64,000 nucleotides of DNA from Alitta virens (taxonomy: Eukaryota > Annelida > Polychaeta > Phyllodocida > Nereididae), in NCBI GenBank assembly GCA_932294295.1, contig OW028574.1, positions 26,482,145 to 26,546,144 of the forward strand. Direction: 5' to 3'. The translations under genes were made by a program, and so were the position numbers. Of this stretch, positions 11,809 through 24,040 are shown piece by piece (the stretch's first letter is position 1; the number at the start of each line of letters is the position of its first letter). The notes beneath the pieces were generated by a model, which searched no databases, was not told the DNA's origin, and worked only from the letters and a program-made list of their open reading frames with translations.

Positions 11809-14030
11809 GACAGCTCAATGTTGACAGCTTAATGTTGTTGACAGCTTAATGTTGTTGATAGCTTAATGTTGTTGACAGCTTAATGTTGACAGCTTAATGT
11901 TGACAGCTTAATGTTGTTGACAGCTTAATGTTGTTGACAGCTTAATGTTGACAGCTTAATGTTGACAGCTTAATGTTGACAGCTTAATGTTGACAGCTTA
12001 ATGTTGACAGCTTAATGTTGACAACTTATTGTTGACAGCTTAATGTTGACAGCTTATTGTTGACAGCTTAATGTTGACAGCTTAATGTTGACAGCTTAAT
12101 GTTGACAGCCTAATGTTGACAGCCTAAAGTTGACAGCTTAATGTTGACAGCTTAATGTTGACAGCTTAATGTTGACAACTTATTGTTGACAGCTTAATGT
12201 TGACAGCTTAATGTTGACAGCCTAATGTTGACAGGCTAATGTTGACAGCTTAATGTTGACAGCTCCATGTTGACAGCTTAATGTTGACAGCTTAATGTTG
12301 ACAGCTTAATGTTGACAGCTTAATGTTGTTAACTGTTAATGTTGTTAACTGTTAATGTTGTAAACTGTTAATGTTGCCAGCTTATTGTTGTTGACAGCTT
12401 AATGTTGTTGATAGCTTAATGTTGACAGCCTAATGTTGACAGCCTAATGTTGACAGCTTAATGTTGACAGCTTAATGTTGACAGCTTAATGTTGACAGCT
12501 TAATGTTGACAGCTTAATGTTGACAGCTTAATGTTGACAGCTTAATGTTGACAGCTTAATGTTGACAGCTTAATGGTGACAGCTTAATGGTGACAGCTTA
12601 ATGGTGACAGCTTAATGTTGTTGATAGCTTAATGTTGTTGATAGCTTAATGTTGACAGCATAATGTTGTTGACAGCTTAATGTTGTTGATAGCTTAATGT
12701 TGTTGATAGCTTAATGTTGACAGCTTAATGTTGACAGCTTAATGTTGTTGACAGCTTAATGTTGACAGCTTAATGTTGACAGCTTAATGTTGACAGCTTA
12801 TTGTTGACAGCGTATTGTTGACAGCTTAATGTTGACAGCTTAATGTTGACAGCTTAATGTTGACAGCCTAATGTTGACAGCCTAAAGTTGACAGCTTAAT
12901 GTTGACAGGCTAATGTTGACAGCTTAATGTTGACAGCTTAATGTTGACAGCTTAATGTTGACAGCTTAATGTTGACAGCTTAATGTTGTTGATAGCTTAA
13001 TGTTGACAGCTTAATGTTGACAGCTTAATGTTGTTGACAGCCTAATTTTGTTGACAGCTTAATGTTGACAGCTTAATGTTGACAGCTTAATGTTGACAGC
13101 TTAATGTTGACAGCTTAATGTTGACAGCTTAATGTTGACAGCTTAATGTTGACAGCTTAATGTTGACAGCTTAATGTTGTTAACTGTTAATGTTGTAAAC
13201 TGCTAATGTTGCCAGCTTATTGTTGTTGACAGCTTAATGTTGTTGATAGCTTAATGTTGACAGCTTAATGTTGTTGACAGCTTAATTTTGTTGACAGCTT
13301 AATGTTGACAGCTTAATGTTGACAGCTTAATGTTGACAGCTTAATGTTGACAGCTTAATGTTGACAGCTTAATGTTGACAGCTTAATGTTGACAGCTTGA
13401 TGTTGACAGCCTAATGTTGACAGCTAAATGTTGACAGCTAAATGTTGACAGCTTAATGTTGACAGCTTAATGTTAACAGCCTAATGTTGACAGCTTAATG
13501 TTGACAGCTTTATGTTGACAGCTTAATGTTGATAGCTTAATGTTGACAGCTTAATGTTGACAGCCTAAAGTTGACAGCCTAATGTTGACAGCTTAATGTT
13601 GTTGACGGTTAATTTTGACAGCTTAATGTTGTTGACAGCTTAATGTTGTTGCCAGCTTAATGTTGTTGACAGCTTAATGTTGACAGCCTAATATTGTTGA
13701 CAGTTACTTTTGACAGCTTAATGTTGTTGACAGCTTAATGTTGTTGACAGCTTAATGTTGACAGCTTAATGTTGACACCTTAATGTTGACAGCTTAATGT
13801 TGACAGCTTGATGTTGACAGCCTAAAGTTGACAGCCTAATGTTGACAGCTTAATGTTGTTGACGGTTAATTTTGACAGCTTAATGTTGTTGACAGCTTAA
13901 TGTTGTTGCCAGCTTAATGTTGTTGACAGCTTAATGTTGACAGCCTAATATTGTTGACAGTTAATTTTGACAGCTTAATGTTGTTGATAGCTTAATGTTG
14001 TTGACAGCTTAATGTTGTTGACAGCTTAAT
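11809..14030. repeat. Cassette: epsilon, GGTGAC cassette, zeta, paired C boxes
   Basis: Epsilon 12326-12374, three GGTGAC units (about 12575-12610), CAGCATAATG near 12651, CAGCGTATTG near 12808, zeta 13178-13209, then CTAAATG, TTAACAGC and CTTTATG variants. Two C boxes follow at 13604 and 13861. Each is preceded by CTAAAGTTGACAGCCTAATG and followed by TTGTTGCCAGC and CTAATATTGTTGACAG; the first is then followed by TTACTTTTGAC and the second by TTAATTTTGAC. A rare AGCTCCATG unit at 12261 also occurs at 23857, an offset of 11596, the same as that of the adjacent B boxes (11768 and 23364). Confidence 0.92.
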
Positions 14031-15345
14031 GTTGTTGACAGCTTCATGTTGACAGCTTAATGTTGACAGCTTAATGTTGACAGCTTAATGTTGACAGCTT
14101 AATGTTGACAGCTTAATGTTGACAGCTTAATGTTGACAGCTTAATGTTGACATCTTAATGTTGACAGCTTAATGTTGACAGCTTAATGTTGACAGCTTAA
14201 TGTTGACAGCTTAATGTTGACAGCTTAATGGTGACAGCTTAATGTTGTTGATAGCTTAATGTTGTTGATAGCTTAATGTTGACAGCATAATGTTGTTGAC
14301 AGCTTAATGTTGTTGATAGCTTAATGTTGTTGATAGCTTAATGTTGACAGCTTAATGTTGACAGCTTAATGTTGTTGACAGCTTAATGTTGACAGCTTAA
14401 TGTTGACAGCTTAATGTTGACAGCTTAATGTTGACAGCTTAATGTTGACAGCTTAATGTTGACAGCTTACTGTTGACAGCTTATTGTTGACAGCTTAATG
14501 TTGACAGCTTAGTGTTGACAGCCTAATGTTGACAGCCTAATGTTGACAGCTTAATGTTGACAGCTTAATGTTGACAGCTTAATGTTGACAGCTTAATGCT
14601 GACAGCTTAATGTTGACAGCCTATTGTTGACAGCTTAATGTTGTTGAAAGCTTAATGTTGACAGCTTAATGTTGACAGCTTAATGTTGACAGCTTAATGT
14701 TGTTAACTGTTAATGTTGTTAACTGTTAATGTTGTTAACTGTTAATGTTGTTAACTGTTAATGTTGTAAACTGTTAATGTTGTTAACTGTTAATGTTGTT
14801 AACTGTTAATGCTGTTAACTGTTAATGCTGTTAACTGTTAATGTTGCCAGCTTAATGTTGTTGCCAGCTTAATGTTGTTGACAGCTTAATGTTGACAGCC
14901 TAATGTTGTTGACGGTTAATTTTGACAACTTAATTTTCACAACTTAATGTTGACAGCTCAATGTTGACAGCTTAATGTTGTTGACAGCTTAATGTTGTTG
15001 ATAGCTTAATGTTGTTGATAGCTTAATGTTGACAGCTTAATGTTGACAGCTTAATGTTGACAGCTTAATGTTGACAGCTTATTGTTGACAGCTTATTGTT
15101 GACAGCTTAATGTTGACAGCTTAATGTTGACAGCTTAATGTTGTTAACTGTTAATGTTGTTAACTGTTAATGTTGTTAACTCTTAATGTTGTTAACTGTT
15201 AATATTGTAAACTGTTAATGTTGTTAACTGTTAATGTTGTTAACTGTTAATGTTGTTAACTGTTAATGTTGTTAACTGTTAATGTTGTTAACTGTTAATG
15301 TTGCCAGCTTAATGTTGTTGCCAGCTTAATGTTGTTGACAGCTCA
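14031..15345. repeat. Cassette: single GGTGAC, alpha-prime, box B, beta
   Basis: One GGTGAC unit (about 14228) and CAGCATAATG at 14284 precede a 14-mer run with TTACTG, TTAGTG, AATGCTGAC and GAAAGCTT. Alpha-prime is at 14700-14844 (9 units) and keeps the two GCTGTTAAC end units of the longer alpha blocks, so it looks like an internally shortened alpha. Box B is 14911. The beta block at 15140-15300 has about 10 units and one ACTCTTAATG variant. No gamma block or A box follows; the array passes to C boxes. Confidence 0.91.
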
Positions 15346-16000
15346 ATGTTGACAGCTTAATGTTGTTGACAGCTTAATGTTGTTGATAGCTTAATGTTGT
15401 TGATAGCTTAATGTTGACAGCTTAATGTTGACAGCTTAATGTTGTTGACAGCTTAATGTTGACAGCTTAATGTTGACAGCTTAATGTTGACAGCTTAATG
15501 TTGACAGCTTAATGTTGACAGCTTAATGTTGACAGCTTAATGTTGACAGCTTAATGTTGACAGCTTAATGTTGACAGCTTAATGTTGACAGCCTAAAGTT
15601 GACAGCCTAATGTTGACAGCTTAATGTTGTTGACGGTTAATTTTGACAGCTTAATGTTGTTGACAGCTTAATGTTGTTGCCAGCTTAATGTTGTTGACAG
15701 CTTAATGTTGACAGCCTAATATTGTTGACAGTTAATTTTGACAGCTTAATGTTGTTGACAGCTTAATGTTGTTGACAGCTTAATGTTGACAGCCTAAAGT
15801 TGACAGCCTAATGTTGACAGCTTAATGTTGTTGACGGTTAATTTTGACAGCTTAATGTTGTTGACAGCTTAATGTTGTTGCCAGCTTAATGTTGTTGACA
15901 GCTTAATGTTGACAGCCTAATATTGTTGACAGTTAATTTTGACAGCTTAATGTTGACAGCTTATTGTTGACAGCTTATTGTTGACAGCTTAATGTTGACA
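15346..16000. repeat. Second pair of C boxes
   Basis: After the GATAGC 17-mers and a run of 14-mers come two C boxes at 15632 and 15833, about 201 apart. Each sits in the string CTAAAGTTGACAGCC, C box, TTGTTGCCAGC, CTAATATTG, TTAATTTTGAC. Here both downstream pieces read TTAATTTT, unlike the TTACTTTT/TTAATTTT difference of the pair at 13604/13861. The pair reappears at 26875 and 27076 with offset 11243 and the same 201 spacing. Confidence 0.9.
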
Positions 16001-17260
16001 GCTTAGTGTTGACAGCCTAATGTTGACAGCCTAATGTTGACAGCCTAAAGTTGACAGCTTAATGTTGACAGCTTAATGTTGACAGCTTAATGTTGACAAC
16101 TTATTGTTGACAGCTTAATGTTGACAGCTTAATGTTGACAGCCTAATGTTGACAGGCTAATGTTGACAGCTTAATGTTGACAGCTTAATGTTGACAGCTT
16201 AATGTTGACAGCTTAATGTTGACAGCTTAATGTTGACAGCTTAATGTTGTTAACTGTTAATGTTGTTAACTGTTAATGTTGTAAACTGTTAATGTTGCCA
16301 GCTTATTGTTGTTGACAGCTTAATGTTGTTGATAGCTTAATGTTGACAGCCTAATGTTGACAGGCTAATGTTGACAGCTTAATGTTGACAGCTTAATGTT
16401 GACAGCTTAATGTTGACAGCTTAATGTTGACAGCTTAATGTTGACAGCTTAATGTTGACAGCTTAATGTTGACAGCTTAATGTTGACAGCTTAATGTTGA
16501 CAGCTTAATGGTGACAGCTTAATGGTGACAGCTTAATGGTGACAGCTTAATGTTGTTGATAGCTTAATGTTGTTGATAGCTTAATGTTGACAGCATAATG
16601 TTGTTGACAGCTTAATGTTGTTGATAGCTTAATGTTGTTGATAGCTTAATGTTGACAGCTTAATGTTGACAGCTTAATGTTGTTGACAGCTTAATGTTGA
16701 CAGCTTAATGTTGACAGCTTAATGTTGACAGCTTAATGTTGACAGCTTAATGTTGACAGCTTATTGTTGACAGCGTATTGTTGACAGCTTAATGTTGACA
16801 GCTTAGTGTTGACAGCCTAATGTTGACAGCCTAATGTTGACAGCTTAAAGTTGACAGCTTAATGTTGACAGCTTAATGTTGACAGCTTAATGCTGACAGC
16901 TTAATGTTGACAGCCTATTGTTGACAGCTTAATGTTGTTGAGAGCTTAATGTTGACAGCTTAATGTTGACAGCTTAATGTTGACAGCTTAATGTTGTTAA
17001 CTGTTAATGTTGTTAACTGTTAATGTTGTTAACTGTTAATGTTGTTAACTGTTAATGTTGTTAACTGTTAATGTTGTTAACTGTTAATGTTGTAAACTGT
17101 TAATGTTGTAAACTGTTAATGTTGTTAACTGTTAATGTTGTTAACTGTTAATGTTGCCAGCTTAATGTTGTTGCCAGCTTAATGTTGTTGACAGCTTAAT
17201 GTTGACAGCCTAATGTTGTTGACGGTTAATTTTGACAACTTAATTTTCACAACTTAATGT
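16001..17260. repeat. Cassette: epsilon, GGTGAC cassette, eta, box B
   Basis: Epsilon 16248-16297, three GGTGAC units (about 16507-16545), CAGCATAATG near 16591, CAGCGTATTG near 16773, GAGAGCTT, eta 16995-17154 (10 units with adjacent GTAAAC units) and box B 17221. Box B lies 8106 after the equivalent at 9115. The order matches 3601-5245 and 7600-9155, so this is a third copy of that cassette. Confidence 0.91.
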
Positions 17261-19590
17261 TGACAGCTCAATGTTGACAGCTTAATGTTGTTGACAGCTT
17301 AATGTTGTTGATAGCTTAATGTTGTTGATAGCTTAATGTTGACAGCTTATTGTTGACAGCTTAATGTTGACAGCTTAATGTTGACAGCTTAATGTTGACA
17401 GCCTAATGTTGACAGCTTAAAGTTGACAGCTTAATGTTGACAGGCTAATGTTGACAGCTTAATGTTGACAGCTTAATGTTGACAGCTTAATGTTGACAGC
17501 TTAATGTTGACAGCTTAATGTTGACAGCTTAATGTTGACAGCTTAATGTTGTTAACTGTTAATGTTGTTAACTGTTAATGTTGTAAACTGTTAATGTTGC
17601 CAGCTTATTGTTGTTGACAGCTTAATGTTGTTGATAGCTTAATGTTGACAGTTTAATGTTGACAGCTTAATGTTGTTGACAGCCTAATTTTGTTGACTGC
17701 TTAATGTTGACAGCTTAATGTTGACAGCTTAATGTTGACAGCTTAATGTTGACAGCTTAATGTTGACAGCTTAATGTTGACAGCTTAATGTTGACAGCTT
17801 AATGTTGACAGCTTAATGTTGTTAACTGTTAATGTTGTAAACTGCTAATGTTGCCAGCTTATTGTTGTTGACAGCTTAATGTTGTTGATAGCTTAATGTT
17901 GACAGCTTAATGTTGTTGACAGCTTAATTTTGTTGACAGCTTAATGTTGACAGCTTAATGTTGACAGCTTAATGTTGACAGCTTAATGTTGACAGCTTAA
18001 TGTTGACAGCTTAATGTTGACAGCTTAATGTTGACAGCCTAATGTTGACAGCTAAATGTTGACAGCTAAATGTTGACAGCTTAATGTTGACAGCTTAATG
18101 TTGACAGCTTAATGTTAACAGCTTAATGTTGACAGCTTAATGTTGACAGCCTAATGTTGTTGACGGTTAATTTTGACAACTTAATTTTCACAACTTAATG
18201 TTGACAGCTCAATGTTGACAGCTTAATGTTGTTGACAGCTTAATGTTGTTGATAGCTTAATGTTGTTGATAGCTTAATGTTGACAGCTTAATGTTGACAG
18301 CTTAATGTTGTTGACAGCTTAATGTTGACAGCTTAATGTTGACAGCTTAATGTTGACAGCTTAATGTTGACAGCTTAATGTTGACAGCTTAATGTTGACA
18401 GCTTATTGTTGACAGCTTATTGTTGACAGCTTAATGTTGACAGCTTAATGTTGACAGCTTAATGTTGTTAACTGTTAATGTTGTTAACTGTTAATGTTGT
18501 TAACTGTTAATGTTGTTAACTGTTAATGTTGTTAACTGTTAATATTGTAAACTGTTAATGTTGTTAACTGTTAATGTTGTTAACTGTTAATGTTGTTAAC
18601 TGTTAATGTTGTTAACTGTTAATGTTGTTAACTGTTAATGTTGCCAGCTTAATGTTGTTGCCAGCTTAATGTTGTTGACAGCTCAATGTTGACAGCTTAA
18701 TGTTGTTGACAGCTTAATGTTGTTGATAGCTTAATGTTGTTGATAGCTTAATGTTGACAGCTTAATGTTGTTAACTGTTAATGTTGTTAACTGTTAATGT
18801 TGTTAACTGTTAATATTGTAAACTGTTAATGTTGTTAACTGTTAATGTTGTTAACTGTTAATGTTGTTAACTGTTAATGTTGTTAACTGTTAATGTTGCC
18901 AGCTTAATGTTGTTACCAGCTTAATGTTGTTGACAGCTTAATGTTGACATCCTAATGTTGTTGACGGTTAATTTTGACAACTTAATTTTCACAACTTAAT
19001 GTTGACAGCTTAATGTTGACAGCTTAATGTTGTTGACAGCTTAATGTTGTTGATAGCTTAATGTTGTTGATAGCTTAATGTTGACAGCTTAATGTTGACA
19101 GCTTAATGTTGACAGCTTAATGTTGTTGACAGCTTAATGTTGACAGCTTAATGTTGACAGCTTAATGTTGACAGCTTAATGTTGACAGCTTAATGTTGAC
19201 AGCTTATTGTTGACAGCTTAATGTTGACAGCTTAATGTTGACAGCTTAATGTTGACAGCCTAATGTTGACAGCCTAAGGTTGACAGCTTAAGGTTGACAG
19301 CTTAATGTTGACAGCTTAATGTTGACAACTTATTGTTGACAGCTTAATGTTGACAGCTTAATGTTGACAGCCTAATGTTGACAGGCTAATGTTGACAGCT
19401 TAATGTTGACAGCTTAATGTTGACAGCTTATTGTTGACAGCTTATTGTTGACAGCTTAATGTTGACAGCTTAGTGTTGACAGCCTAATGTTGACAGCCTA
19501 ATGTTGACAGCTTAATGTTGACAGCTTAATGTTGACAGCTTAATGTTGACAGCTTAATGTTGACAGCCTATTGTTGACAGCTTAATGTTG
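17261..19590. repeat. Segment epsilon-zeta-B-beta-gamma-A, copied at 21.05-23.09 kb
   Basis: Epsilon 17549-17598, GACAGTTTAATG near 17647, GACTGC near 17694, zeta 17819-17850, B 18162, beta 18464-18640 (11), gamma 18768-18897, A 18963, then a 14-mer run with the CTAAGGTT pair and CCTATTG. Landmarks from about 17550 to 19580 recur at exactly +3506: GACAGTTT, B, beta start, A, CTAAGGTT, TTAGTG and CCTATTG. There is therefore no net length change over about 2 kb. Such exact agreement suggests a recent copy event. Confidence 0.92.
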
Positions 19591-21050
19591 ACAGCTTAAT
19601 GTTGCCAGCTTAATGTTGTTGACAGCTCAATGTTGACAGCTTAATGTTGTTGACAGCTTAATGTTGTTGATAGCTTAATGTTGTTAATAGCTTAATGTTG
19701 ACAGCTTAATGTTGTTAACTGTTAATGTTGTTAACTGTTAATGTTGTTAACTGTTAATATTGTAAACTGTTAATGTTGTTAACTGTTAATGTTGTTAACT
19801 GTTAATGTTGTTAACTGTTAATGTTGTTAACTGTTAATGTTGCCAGCTTAATGTTGTTACCAGCTTAATGTTGTTGACAGCTTAATGTTGACATCCTAAT
19901 GTTGTTGACGGTTAATTTTGACAACTTAATTTTCACAACTTAATGTTGACAGCTTAATGTTGACAGCTTAATGTTGTTGACAGCTTAATGTTGTTGATAG
20001 CTTAATGTTGTTGATAGCTTAATGTTGACAGCTTAATGTTGACAGCTTAATGTTGACAGCTTAATGTTGTTGACAGCTTAATGTTGACAGCTTAATGTTG
20101 ACAGCTTAATGTTGACAGCTTAATGTTGACAGCTTATTGTTGACAGCTTAATGTTGACAGCTTAATGTTGACAGCTTAATGTTGACAGCCTAATGTTGAC
20201 AGCCTAAGGTTGACAGCTTAAGGTTGACAGCTTAATGTTGACAGCTTAATGTTGACAACTTATTGTTGACAGCTTAATGTTGACAGCTTAATGTTGACAG
20301 CCTAATGTTGACAGGCTAATGTTGACAGCTTAATGTTGACAGCTTAATGTTGACAGCTTATTGTTGACAGCTTATTGTTGACAGCTTAATGTTGACAGCT
20401 TAGTGTTGACAGCCTAATGTTGACAGCCTAATGTTGACAGCTTAATGTTGACAGCTTAATGTTGACAGCTTAATGTTGACAGCTTAATGTTGACAGCTTA
20501 ATGTTGACAGCCTATTGTTGACAGCTTAATGTTGTTGAAAGCTTAATGTTGACAGCTTAATGTTGACAGCTTAATGTTGACAGCTTAATGTTGTTAACTG
20601 TTAATGTTGTTAACTGTTAATGTTGTTAACTGTTAATGTTGTTAACTGTTAATGTTGTAAACTGTTAATGTTGTTAACTGTTAATGTTGTTAACTGTTAA
20701 TGTTGTTAACTGTTAATGTTGCCAGCTTAATGTTGTTGACAGCTTAATGTTGACAGCCTAATGTTGTTGACGGTTAATTTTGACAACTTAATTTTCACAA
20801 CTTAATGTTGACAGCTCAATGTTGACAGCTTAATGTTGTTGACAGCTTAATGTTGTTGATAGCTTAATGTTGTTGACAGCTTAATGTTGACAGCTTAATG
20901 TTGACAGCTTAATGTTGACAGCTTAATGTTGACAGCTTAATGTTGACAGCCTAATGTTGACAGCCTAAAGTTGACAGCTTAATGTTGACAGCTTAATGTT
21001 GACAGCTTAATGTTGACAACTTATTGTTGACAGCTTAATGTTGACAGCTT
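19591..21050. repeat. Recombinant segment gamma-A-delta-B, copied at 33.83-35.28 kb
   Basis: At about 19,595 a 14-mer run joins TTGCCAGC directly, skipping the 16-mer block that precedes this unit almost everywhere else. Then come CAGCTCAATG, a rare GTTGTTAATAGC unit (19,681), gamma 19712-19840, A 19907, delta 20590-20718, B 20769, CTAAAGTT (20,964) and CAACTTATTG. All these landmarks recur at exactly +14234 (for example 33,915, 34,141, 35,003 and 35,198). After about 21,050 the match moves to the 17.55 kb segment instead, so both edges are breakpoints. Confidence 0.9.
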
Positions 21051-21710
21051 AATGTTGTTAACTGTTAATGTTGTTAACTGTTAATGTTGTAAACTGTTAA
21101 TGTTGCCAGCTTATTGTTGTTGACAGCTTAATGTTGTTGATAGCTTAATGTTGACAGTTTAATGTTGACAGCTTAATGTTGTTGACAGCCTAATTTTGTT
21201 GACTGCTTAATGTTGACAGCTTAATGTTGACAGCTTAATGTTGACAGCTTAATGTTGACAGCTTAATGTTGACAGCTTAATGTTGACAGCTTAATGTTGA
21301 CAGCTTAATGTTGACAGCTTAATGTTGTTAACTGTTAATGTTGTAAACTGCTAATGTTGCCAGCTTATTGTTGTTGACAGCTTAATGTTGTTGATAGCTT
21401 AATGTTGACAGCTTAATGTTGTTGACAGCTTAATTTTGTTGACAGCTTAATGTTGACAGCTTAATGTTGACAGCTTAATGTTGACAGCTTAATGTTGACA
21501 GCTTAATGTTGACAGCTTAATGTTGACAGCTTAATGTTGACAGCCTAATGTTGACAGCTAAATGTTGACAGCTAAATGTTGACAGCTTAATGTTGACAGC
21601 TTAATGTTGACAGCTTAATGTTAACAGCTTAATGTTGACAGCTTAATGTTGACAGCCTAATGTTGTTGACGGTTAATTTTGACAACTTAATTTTCACAAC
21701 TTAATGTTGA
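21051..21710. repeat. Cassette: epsilon, zeta, box B
   Basis: Epsilon 21054-21104, GACAGTTTAATG near 21153, CTAATTTTG...GACTGC near 21,190, zeta 21324-21358, CTAAATG pair, TTAACAGC unit and box B 21668. It is the +3506 copy of 17,549-18,162 and the start of the segment that continues to about 23.09 kb. Confidence 0.92.
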
Positions 21711-24040
21711 CAGCTCAATGTTGACAGCTTAATGTTGTTGACAGCTTAATGTTGTTGATAGCTTAATGTTGTTGATAGCTTAATGTTGACAGCTTAATGT
21801 TGACAGCTTAATGTTGTTGACAGCTTAATGTTGACAGCTTAATGTTGACAGCTTAATGTTGACAGCTTAATGTTGACAGCTTAATGTTGACAGCTTAATG
21901 TTGACAGCTTATTGTTGACAGCTTATTGTTGACAGCTTAATGTTGACAGCTTAATGTTGACAGCTTAATGTTGTTAACTGTTAATGTTGTTAACTGTTAA
22001 TGTTGTTAACTGTTAATGTTGTTAACTGTTAATGTTGTTAACTGTTAATATTGTAAACTGTTAATGTTGTTAACTGTTAATGTTGTTAACTGTTAATGTT
22101 GTTAACTGTTAATGTTGTTAACTGTTAATGTTGTTAACTGTTAATGTTGCCAGCTTAATGTTGTTGCCAGCTTAATGTTGTTGACAGCTCAATGTTGACA
22201 GCTTAATGTTGTTGACAGCTTAATGTTGTTGATAGCTTAATGTTGTTGATAGCTTAATGTTGACAGCTTAATGTTGTTAACTGTTAATGTTGTTAACTGT
22301 TAATGTTGTTAACTGTTAATATTGTAAACTGTTAATGTTGTTAACTGTTAATGTTGTTAACTGTTAATGTTGTTAACTGTTAATGTTGTTAACTGTTAAT
22401 GTTGCCAGCTTAATGTTGTTACCAGCTTAATGTTGTTGACAGCTTAATGTTGACATCCTAATGTTGTTGACGGTTAATTTTGACAACTTAATTTTCACAA
22501 CTTAATGTTGACAGCTTAATGTTGACAGCTTAATGTTGTTGACAGCTTAATGTTGTTGATAGCTTAATGTTGTTGATAGCTTAATGTTGACAGCTTAATG
22601 TTGACAGCTTAATGTTGACAGCTTAATGTTGTTGACAGCTTAATGTTGACAGCTTAATGTTGACAGCTTAATGTTGACAGCTTAATGTTGACAGCTTAAT
22701 GTTGACAGCTTATTGTTGACAGCTTAATGTTGACAGCTTAATGTTGACAGCTTAATGTTGACAGCCTAATGTTGACAGCCTAAGGTTGACAGCTTAAGGT
22801 TGACAGCTTAATGTTGACAGCTTAATGTTGACAACTTATTGTTGACAGCTTAATGTTGACAGCTTAATGTTGACAGCCTAATGTTGACAGGCTAATGTTG
22901 ACAGCTTAATGTTGACAGCTTAATGTTGACAGCTTATTGTTGACAGCTTATTGTTGACAGCTTAATGTTGACAGCTTAGTGTTGACAGCCTAATGTTGAC
23001 AGCCTAATGTTGACAGCTTAATGTTGACAGCTTAATGTTGACAGCTTAATGTTGACAGCTTAATGTTGACAGCCTATTGTTGACAGCTTAATGTTGTTGA
23101 AAGCTTAATGTTGACAGCTTAATGTTGACAGCTTAATGTTGACAGCTTAATGTTGTTAACTGTTAATGTTGTTAACTGTTAATGTTGTTAACTGTTAATG
23201 TTGTTAACTGTTAATGTTGTTAACTGTTAATGTTGTAAACTGTTAATGTTGTTAACTGTTAATGTTGTTAACTGTTAATGTTGTTAACTGTTAATGTTGC
23301 CAGCTTAATGTTGTTGCCAGCTTAATGTTGTTGACAGCTTAATGTTGACAGCCTAATGTTGTTGACGGTTAATTTTGACAACTTAATTTTCACAACTTAA
23401 TGTTGACAGCTCAATGTTGACAGCTTAATGTTGTTGACAGCTTAATGTTGTTGATAGCTTAATGTTGTTGACAGCTTAATGTTGACAGCTTAATGTTGAC
23501 AGCTTAATGTTGTTGACAGCTTAATGTTGTTGACAGCTTAATGTTGACAGCTTAATGTTGACAGCTTAATGTTGACAGCTTAATGTTGACAGCTTAATGT
23601 TGACAGCTTAATGTTGACAACTTATTGTTGACAGCTTAATGTTGACAGCTTATTGTTGACAGCTTAATGTTGACAGCTTAATGTTGACAGCTTAATGTTG
23701 ACAGCCTAATGTTGACAGCCTAAAGTTGACAGCTTAATGTTGACAGCTTAATGTTGACAGCTTAATGTTGACATCTTATTGTTGACAGCTTAATGTTGAC
23801 AGCTTAATGTTGACAGCCTAATGTTGACAGGCTAATGTTGACAGCTTAATGTTGACAGCTCCATGTTGACAGCTTAATGTTGACAGCTTAATGTTGACAG
23901 CTTAATGTTGACAGCTTAATGTTGTTAACTGTTAATGTTGTTAACTGTTAATGTTGTAAACTGTTAATGTTGCCAGCTTATTGTTGTTGACAGCTTAATG
24001 TTGTTGATAGCTTAATGTTGACAGCCTAATGTTGACAGGC
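21711..24040. repeat. Cassettes beta-gamma-A, delta-B, epsilon
   Basis: Beta 21970-22148 (11), gamma 22275-22403, A 22469, delta 23152-23298 (9 units, one more than usual), B 23364, AGCTCCATG at 23857, epsilon 23922-23970. This copies 10.1-12.4 kb at offsets 11566-11596. The 30-base change between A and B equals one 16-mer, the extra delta unit, plus one 14-mer. GACATCTTATTG near 23,773 replaces the usual CAACTTATTG and is private. Confidence 0.91.
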
